A DNA stretch of 18,989 nucleotides from an uncultured Prevotella sp. (GTDB lineage Bacteria; Bacteroidota; Bacteroidia; Bacteroidales; Bacteroidaceae). The DNA lies in the NCBI GenBank assembly GCA_900554835.1, contig USJD01000054.1, positions 1 to 18,989 on the forward strand. The letters run 5' to 3'. The position numbers and the translations under genes were made by a program. A model generated the notes under the pieces. The model worked only from the letters and a program-made list of their open reading frames with translations. It did not search any database and was not told the DNA's origin. Positions 14,022-18,989 of the stretch are shown here, piece by piece (the stretch's first letter is position 1; each line of letters begins with the position of its first letter).

Positions 14022-14816
14022 ATGGCTATAAATTTGGAGAAGAAAAAGAGGATAAATAGTTGCTTGGTTTATCTTTTGGTAACATTGTTTATCATTGGTG
14101 CCGTTGTTGCTGATATTGGATTAATATGGGGTACTATTGGCTATGTTTGGGCACTGAGAATCATTGGAGTAATCTGTGGCTTTGTGGCATTTTGTGGACT
14201 ATGCTCAAAAAGCAGAGGAGGCTGTCTTGTAATGGTAATATGTAGTATTATGGCAGCTTTGTGTATTTTGGGTGGAAAGTTAATAAAAGAAGCTTATGTA
14301 AAATCTATGCCTATAGAAGATGAAATGTCTAATGATTCTTCAGAAAGTTCCTTAGTTCCTACATACGATGATGACAGTGAATGGTCAGGATTAACAGATG
14401 AAGATAGTCTTTACATAGACAATCGTTTGCAAACAGGTGATACTCCTTATAAAAACGCTAAACTATCTGGTAGTGGATCTACAATTGAAGTTAAAACTGC
14501 AGCGGGCGAAGAAAATGATGTTGTTGTCATCATTAAGCATAATGGTAAAATCGTAAGAAATGCCTATATACAAGGTGGAGATTCTTATCAGTTCTCTATA
14601 GCAAATGGAACATATCAAGTATTCTTCTATGGAGGGAAGGGATGGAATCCTGACAAGGAAATGTCTGGTGGTTATACCGGAGGCTTTGTTACCAATGAGT
14701 CCTTCTCGAAAGACGATGTCGTTACTTTGGATTATCAAGGTCTTAATTATGAGTTAATACCACAGCGTAATGGCAACTTTAATACAGAACAGAGTAGTGA
14801 AACGGAAATGTTTTAG
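14022..14816 (+). CDS. Membrane protein with extracytoplasmic beta domain
   Basis: A 264-residue protein with three hydrophobic segments at about 14-33, 38-60 and 67-85. A disordered acidic linker (98-140, with DDDSE) follows, then a beta domain at 150-245 (STIEVKTAAG, IIKHNGKIVRNAYI, FSIANGTYQVFFYGGKGWNP). I have the impression this domain recurs in Bacteroidota membrane proteins but cannot name it. Its first residues AINLEKKKRIN closely match the TerD start AINLIKGQR / AIKLEKGQRIN, although nothing else in the protein is TerD-like. The predicted topology puts the beta domain outside if the N-terminus is inside. It belongs to unit 3, 36 bp downstream of the first gene. Confidence 0.8.
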   Translation: MAINLEKKKRINSCLVYLLVTLFIIGAVVADIGLIWGTIGYVWALRIIGVICGFVAFCGLCSKSRGGCLVMVICSIMAALCILGGKLIKEAYVKSMPIEDEMSNDSSESSLVPTYDDDSEWSGLTDEDSLYIDNRLQTGDTPYKNAKLSGSGSTIEVKTAAGEENDVVVIIKHNGKIVRNAYIQGGDSYQFSIANGTYQVFFYGGKGWNPDKEMSGGYTGGFVTNESFSKDDVVTLDYQGLNYELIPQRNGNFNTEQSSETEMF

Positions 14817-14828
14817 TGTGATATAAAT

Positions 14829-15542
14829 ATGGGTTATGAGGCATATCGTGATTTTCTGAAAAGATTGGGCTATGTCATATTAGTATGCGTTGCCTTTCAT
14901 TTTAAATTAGATAATTTTGCATTTATGATTGCATTTATTTTTGTAATAATAGTGTTGTTCTGCTTTTCTTACTATAAGGCAAAACAGCAAAAGGCAGACC
15001 AAGAGATGGACCGCATTATGAATGCGCCAAGTGAGACTGTGAGCACTGAAGTTTTACCTTTAAATAATAATAACATGGAAGAAAAACAAAATATAAGTAC
15101 ACGAGATTTGTGTGTCGAAGTCTTGCGTAAATTGAATTGTGAGGTACAGTTCGATGAAGAGAATGAATATACTATGTATTTTACTTATCAAGGTGAACAT
15201 TTCCATATAGACACTTGGAAAGATTGTCTTATGATTGGTATTTGGGATACATGGTGGGGAACGGTAGACTTGGATGACCTTGATGATGTGTCTCGCATTC
15301 GTAAGGCAATCAACATCGTTAATATTAATTCTTTCTTGACTATGGTGTATTCGATAGATCTGGAACATCAACAGTTTGTTGTCCACACCAAACGACAATG
15401 CTTGTTGATACCGCAGATACCAAAAGTTGAGCATTATCTGGCTGCTATGCTTGCTGGTTTCTTTGATGTTCAGCGTAGTTTCAAGGAAGAATTAGATAAA
15501 TTGAGAAAAGAAGATGAACTTGTTAAATGTGTAAAGGAATAA
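14829..15542 (+). CDS. Membrane-anchored YbjN-like protein
   Basis: A 237-residue protein. Hydrophobic segments lie at about 13-25 and 31-48, and a charged linker follows to about 88. Residues 90-218 show the alternating helix and strand order of YbjN-type domains, related to type III secretion chaperone folds: a first helix TRDLCVEVLRKLN, strands YTMYFTYQGEHFHIDT and LMIGIWDTWW, a helix RIRKAINIVNINSFL, then strands VYSIDLEHQQFVVHT. I call this by fold impression, not by a diagnostic motif. The domain would be cytoplasmic if the two segments form a hairpin. The gene starts 12 bp after its neighbour's stop, so they are likely made together. YbjN proteins are linked to stress and motility regulation in enterobacteria. 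Confidence 0.75.
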   Translation: MGYEAYRDFLKRLGYVILVCVAFHFKLDNFAFMIAFIFVIIVLFCFSYYKAKQQKADQEMDRIMNAPSETVSTEVLPLNNNNMEEKQNISTRDLCVEVLRKLNCEVQFDEENEYTMYFTYQGEHFHIDTWKDCLMIGIWDTWWGTVDLDDLDDVSRIRKAINIVNINSFLTMVYSIDLEHQQFVVHTKRQCLLIPQIPKVEHYLAAMLAGFFDVQRSFKEELDKLRKEDELVKCVKE

Positions 15543-15565
15543 TTAATGAAACGTAAAATCGTTAT

Positions 15566-16069
15566 ATGTTGTGTATAGTTGCAATGTTTGCTTTGTCTTG
15601 TTTGAACTCATGTGAGGAGAAACCTCATACGATCTTTAAACGGGATATTGCCGATAATGAGCAAACGGATGGGAATATAGTTTTTGTAGTCCCTGACAGT
15701 ACTTATGTGTCCTTGGAATATTGGAATAGATATGTGATAGTTTTGTCAAAAATGAAAGAACAGGATACAATGTCATATACAGTTGTAAGCAGTGATGTTG
15801 TGACTGATTATAGTGAAAAGAACTTTCGACAATTAATAGATTCTATAAGGGACAATGCTATTGATAAAACAGGGAATTTTTCTGAGAAACATGAAAAAAC
15901 TATAGAGCAGTTCTATTATGTACAACAAACAAAAGGAACAAAATGGAAATATAAAACAACTATAGCCATTTATAATAAAGAAGAAAGAAAAGTGTGCTAT
16001 ATTTCTCATAGCAGTATCATAAGAGATAATGTAACTACTGATATTATTAACAGTTTAAGATTTAAGTAA
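15566..16069 (+). CDS. Probable lipoprotein, possible frameshift at the start
   Basis: A 167-residue reading frame from ATG 15566. It begins MLCIVAMFALSCLNSCEE: a hydrophobic stretch ending in LNSC (13-16), acceptable as a lipobox, so the product is probably a lipoprotein. It lacks the usual basic residues at the front. An ATG at 15546, one frame over, encodes MKRKIVICCV then a stop; the basic MKRK followed by this hydrophobic stretch would make a normal signal peptide if one base were shifted. I therefore suspect a damaged or misread N-terminus. The mature part is a soluble mixed alpha/beta domain I do not recognise. It follows the YbjN-like gene by 23 bp, or by 3 bp if started at 15546. Confidence 0.72.
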   Translation: MLCIVAMFALSCLNSCEEKPHTIFKRDIADNEQTDGNIVFVVPDSTYVSLEYWNRYVIVLSKMKEQDTMSYTVVSSDVVTDYSEKNFRQLIDSIRDNAIDKTGNFSEKHEKTIEQFYYVQQTKGTKWKYKTTIAIYNKEERKVCYISHSSIIRDNVTTDIINSLRFK

Positions 16070-16071
16070 GA

Positions 16072-16833
16072 ATGAAGAATTTAAAGAATCTGCCTTTTGG
16101 CTGTTTGATGGCATTGTTGTTAGGCTTGGTAGCCTGCAATAACTCTCAAAAACAGCTTGATGAGTTCTCAAAAGAAATCAATAATCGTTGTCCTATAGTG
16201 GTAAATGATGCCATGAGTATTGTTGGAGCAAATACTGATGGTAACCAACTTGTTTATAAGATGTTGTTGAACGAGGACTTGTTGGATATGGGAACAATAA
16301 AATCTGAAGAATACAAAAAGTTGGTGGCAATCTCTGTTGCCAATCAAGGCTTGCTGTCGGATAATTTAATAAAAAATGAAACTTCTGTTCTGTGTTCTTT
16401 TACAGGGAACAAAAGTGGAGTTAAGTATAATGTTATACTGTCTCCAAAAGATATGGAAGCATTGAACAGCAGTAATGTCGGTATGGATATGGTGTATGAT
16501 GAAATGCTTAAATCTTTGGTCAGTGTTTGGAAGAGAAAATTACCTCAAAAAATAGATAAAGGAATGGAGTTATCAGATATCATACTGAATGATACTGCCT
16601 TAATTTATGTTTATCATTTTTCAAATCAGTATAGTTTGGATGCGATTCCGCAAAAAGAACTTAAAAGTTCAGTTGTGGATATGATAAATTATGATGGAGC
16701 TGGTGATTTCATGCAATTCCGCAAAGTTTTGATTAATACCAATCGAGGGTATGTCGTTCGTCTGACAGGAGGAAACTCCAAAGGGCGAGAAGTCGTTTTC
16801 TCTAAGATGGATTTAATGCACTGGAATCAATGA
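16072..16833 (+). CDS. Lipoprotein of unknown function
   Basis: A 253-residue protein with a good lipoprotein signal: basic start KNLKNLPFG, hydrophobic core, and lipobox LVAC with Cys22 followed by NNS. The mature domain is soluble, with a helix near 25-38 (QKQLDEFSKEINNRCP), then mixed alpha/beta. No catalytic motif is seen and I do not recognise the family. It begins 2 bp after the preceding lipoprotein gene, so the pair is almost certainly cotranscribed and may work together in the periplasm or outer membrane. Confidence 0.82.
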   Translation: MKNLKNLPFGCLMALLLGLVACNNSQKQLDEFSKEINNRCPIVVNDAMSIVGANTDGNQLVYKMLLNEDLLDMGTIKSEEYKKLVAISVANQGLLSDNLIKNETSVLCSFTGNKSGVKYNVILSPKDMEALNSSNVGMDMVYDEMLKSLVSVWKRKLPQKIDKGMELSDIILNDTALIYVYHFSNQYSLDAIPQKELKSSVVDMINYDGAGDFMQFRKVLINTNRGYVVRLTGGNSKGREVVFSKMDLMHWNQ

Positions 16834-16852
16834 ACTTATAAAAAATGAAGCT

Positions 16853-18505
16853 ATGAATAGGATATGCTTGATGATGATAGTAGTATTGTCTTTTGTCTTT
16901 TTATTGACAAAAGCACATGCACAGTCTTTGCCTCAAGACACAGCTAAAGCTGTCAAATTGTCGAAAAAGGCATTGAAACTCATGAAATCAGACAATACCG
17001 CTAAATGGCAGGAAGGTTTTGATATGTACAAAGAGACTGCTAAAATGGGGTTAAAATCTGCCCAAAGAAATTTGGTAGATTATTATATGTCACAAAATCC
17101 TAAGAATGAGATAGATGCAATCTATTGGTGCAAAATCTTGGCAGAAGATGGAGATGTGGATTGCCAATATTTTTTAGGATGGATATATTTGGGTATGGAT
17201 TCGACAAGTACAACAGCTCATAATGAAATTTTAGGTTGTAAATATATGCATATGGCTGCAGAACAAGGAAATGCTAATGCGCAGTGTTTCTATGGGAAAT
17301 GCTGTCTAAATGGTATCGGTACTTTGACCGATTATGATGAGGCAGAGAAATATCTACTGCTGTCAGCAGAAAAAGATAATGTTGTAGCTCAATACTATTT
17401 AGGATTTTTGTATAATTCGGAGAAATATGGACGATTAGATTGGAAGAAGGCCTTTGCTTATACAAAGAAAGCTGCTGAATATGGAAATGACTTTCCTGAT
17501 GCCATGTATAATTTAGGGCGTATGTATCAGCTTGCTGAAGGTGTTGAGAAAAATTTAGATGAGGCAATCTATTGGTATGCGAAGGCTTCTGGTTTGGGTA
17601 TTACTGATGCCAAGAATAATTTAGCACTTGCATTAGAAGAAAAAAATGGAATGAAGAATGATGTGATATATCTGTTGCAAAAAGCAGCAGATAGTGGAGA
17701 TGAGGTTGCATTATGTAATTTGGCAAGTAGATACCTAAAAGGGGAAGGGGTAACTCAAAGTATAAGTATGGCAATGAATTTATATCTGAAATCGGCAGAG
17801 AAAGGTTATGTGCCTGCCCAACGTGCAATAGGACAGGTTTATTTGGTTGGAACAGGCATCGCAAAAGATGGAAAATTAGCTTTTTATTGGACAGAAAAAG
17901 CTGCAGCTCAAGGAGATACTACAGCTTTGTATAACTTAGCTTATTGCTATGAGCATGGTATTGGTACAGCCCGAGATGCAGTTAAAGCCTTTGTGTGCTA
18001 TAAAAGGTCTGCAGATTTAGGGTTTGCGCTTTCTTTTGCAGCTTTATCAAAATGTTGCTTTTCTGGAATAGGAATAGAAAAATCAGAGAAAATAGCCTTT
18101 GAGTATGCTCAAAAAGGTGTAGATAAAAATGTGCCTGAAGCATGTTATTTATTAGGGCTTTATTATGAGTATGGAACTAATACAAAGATAGATTATGCCA
18201 AGGCTATAGAATGTTATGAGAAGGCATTGGATTTGGGGATAGAAAATCCAGAAAGAGTATACTTTTATGAGGCTTTATGTCATGGAAATCTTCAAAAAAA
18301 TGTAAAGGCTGTAGAACTTTATAAAAAGGCTGCGGCACTTGGGAATCTTGGGGCATTATATAACCTTGCAATGCATTATCTGAATGGAGTGGGAATTGCA
18401 AAAAATATTGCACAAGCAAAGGCTTTACTCAAAAAATGTGTACTTCAAAATGACAATCAAGAGATAAAACGTCTTGCAAACGAGAAATTAAGTAAACTAA
18501 GATAA
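16853..18505 (+). CDS. Exported Sel1 repeat protein (13 units)
   Basis: A 550-residue protein with a signal peptide (hydrophobic run 5-19, cleavage likely after AHA at 21-23). About 13 Sel1-type TPR-like units of 33-38 residues run from about residue 70 to the end. They show the classic pattern of AxxxLGxxYxxGxGxxxDxxKAxxYxxKAAxxG, here spread over the units; examples are ALYNLAYCYEHGIGTARD and AKNIAQAKALL. Sel1 solenoids bind peptides or scaffold complexes and often act in signalling; this one would be periplasmic. No other domain is visible. It is the sixth gene of unit 3 and is followed by another exported repeat protein. Confidence 0.92.
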   Translation: MNRICLMMIVVLSFVFLLTKAHAQSLPQDTAKAVKLSKKALKLMKSDNTAKWQEGFDMYKETAKMGLKSAQRNLVDYYMSQNPKNEIDAIYWCKILAEDGDVDCQYFLGWIYLGMDSTSTTAHNEILGCKYMHMAAEQGNANAQCFYGKCCLNGIGTLTDYDEAEKYLLLSAEKDNVVAQYYLGFLYNSEKYGRLDWKKAFAYTKKAAEYGNDFPDAMYNLGRMYQLAEGVEKNLDEAIYWYAKASGLGITDAKNNLALALEEKNGMKNDVIYLLQKAADSGDEVALCNLASRYLKGEGVTQSISMAMNLYLKSAEKGYVPAQRAIGQVYLVGTGIAKDGKLAFYWTEKAAAQGDTTALYNLAYCYEHGIGTARDAVKAFVCYKRSADLGFALSFAALSKCCFSGIGIEKSEKIAFEYAQKGVDKNVPEACYLLGLYYEYGTNTKIDYAKAIECYEKALDLGIENPERVYFYEALCHGNLQKNVKAVELYKKAAALGNLGALYNLAMHYLNGVGIAKNIAQAKALLKKCVLQNDNQEIKRLANEKLSKLR

Positions 18506-18518
18506 TTCGGAATAAAAT

Positions 18519-18989
18519 ATGAAACGATTAATATTTACATGGCTTCTTGTGTTTTTTGCCTGTGGAATGCTAATGGCACAAGTGGGAGTTAAGCGTCCTG
18601 ATAGCTTTAACTATCAAAGTGGTATTGATGCATACAATGCAGAGGATTTTGTAAAGAGCTTGGAGTTCTTTGATAAAGAGTTGGAACAAAATCCAACAAA
18701 TGGCTATGCTATGGTTTGGGAGGTCTATATATATGAGAAGTATGAAAAATATGGAATAGCAATGGAACTGGCTAATAAAGCGTTGAAGTGTTTGCCAAAG
18801 AAAGATAAAGAATATATGGGCATTGCTTATGATATAAGAGGAAAGGTTCAACTGGCTTTAGGAGATTCGCTGTCTTCTCTTTCGGATTATAAACGGGCGT
18901 TTAAGACAGATGGGAATGTTAATCATTTATTCAATAAGTGTAATATCTATCATGCGCAAGGTAATTTTGCGGAAGTAGACAAGGAGGTT
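18519..18989 (+). CDS. Exported TPR-like protein, 3' truncated
   Basis: The frame from ATG 18519 stays open for 157 codons to the edge of the window, so the C-terminus is missing. It starts MKRLIFTWLLVFFACGMLMA, a signal peptide with basic front and cleavage likely before QVGVKRP; a Cys at 15 is not in a good lipobox. The remainder is helical with TPR character: SGIDAYNAEDFVKSLEFFDKEL, of which the AYNAEDFVKSLEFF part fits a TPR first helix pair, then AMELANKALKCLP and later RGKVQLALGDSLSSLSDYKRAF. It follows the Sel1 gene by 13 bp and probably belongs to the same unit. Partners and function are unknown. Confidence 0.85.
   Translation, partial: MKRLIFTWLLVFFACGMLMAQVGVKRPDSFNYQSGIDAYNAEDFVKSLEFFDKELEQNPTNGYAMVWEVYIYEKYEKYGIAMELANKALKCLPKKDKEYMGIAYDIRGKVQLALGDSLSSLSDYKRAFKTDGNVNHLFNKCNIYHAQGNFAEVDKEV

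Noticed and set aside
1..18989. CRISPR arrays, insertion sequences, tRNA or rRNA genes, integrase or attachment sites
   Set aside because: No regularly spaced repeats, transposase or integrase motifs, or RNA gene signatures were seen on either strand.

Overview
The window looks like a chromosomal segment of a Bacteroidota, most likely class Bacteroidia (Bacteroides/Prevotella type). The evidence is the low G+C content, the TAnnTTTG type -7 promoter boxes, AT-rich leaders without Shine-Dalgarno sequences, and the family mix (DUF4407, Bacteroidota-type lipoproteins, Sel1 repeats). Every gene I support is on the + strand. I cannot name the species.

Layout. Positions 1-456 hold the 3' end of an unrecognised gene. 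Positions 589-9760 form a dense cluster of the tellurite-resistance-like (Ter) stress system: four TerD-superfamily calcium-binding proteins (589-3176), two short TerY-type VWA proteins (3188-4528), an unknown protein (4535-5086), an AIM24 family protein (5083-5766), a long TerY with a C-terminal zinc ribbon (5780-6832), a PP2C phosphatase (6837-8273) and a Ser/Thr kinase with a zinc ribbon (8285-9760). The last three make the TerY-P triad known from comparative genomics of Ter systems. Two small membrane proteins and a GYF-PrsW intramembrane protease (9767-11669) follow in the same direction and may be in the same transcript.

Two further transcription units follow. Unit 2 (11816-13441) encodes a soluble helical protein and a DUF4407 membrane protein. 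Unit 3 (from 13599) encodes a small secreted protein, two membrane proteins (one with a YbjN-like domain), two lipoproteins, a secreted 13-unit Sel1 repeat protein, and a TPR-like exported protein that runs off the right edge.

Main new observation. The three units start with the same promoter cassette: a palindromic TTGCAA, then 41/41/39 bp to a palindromic AACGTT, then exactly 38 bp to a TAnnTTTG box, then 51/51/50 bp to the ATG (each distance measured start to start). This ties the cytosolic Ter module to the two envelope modules as one probable regulon. Two membrane proteins (10197 and 14022) also begin with a TerD-like N-terminal peptide, which is a second link. My reading, which is inference, is a stress-response system in which a calcium or metal sensing, phosphorylation-controlled cytosolic part is coupled to an envelope part through membrane proteins, a protease and exported repeat proteins. 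No terC, terB, IS, CRISPR, tRNA or rRNA was seen. No stretch longer than 300 bases lacks a gene.
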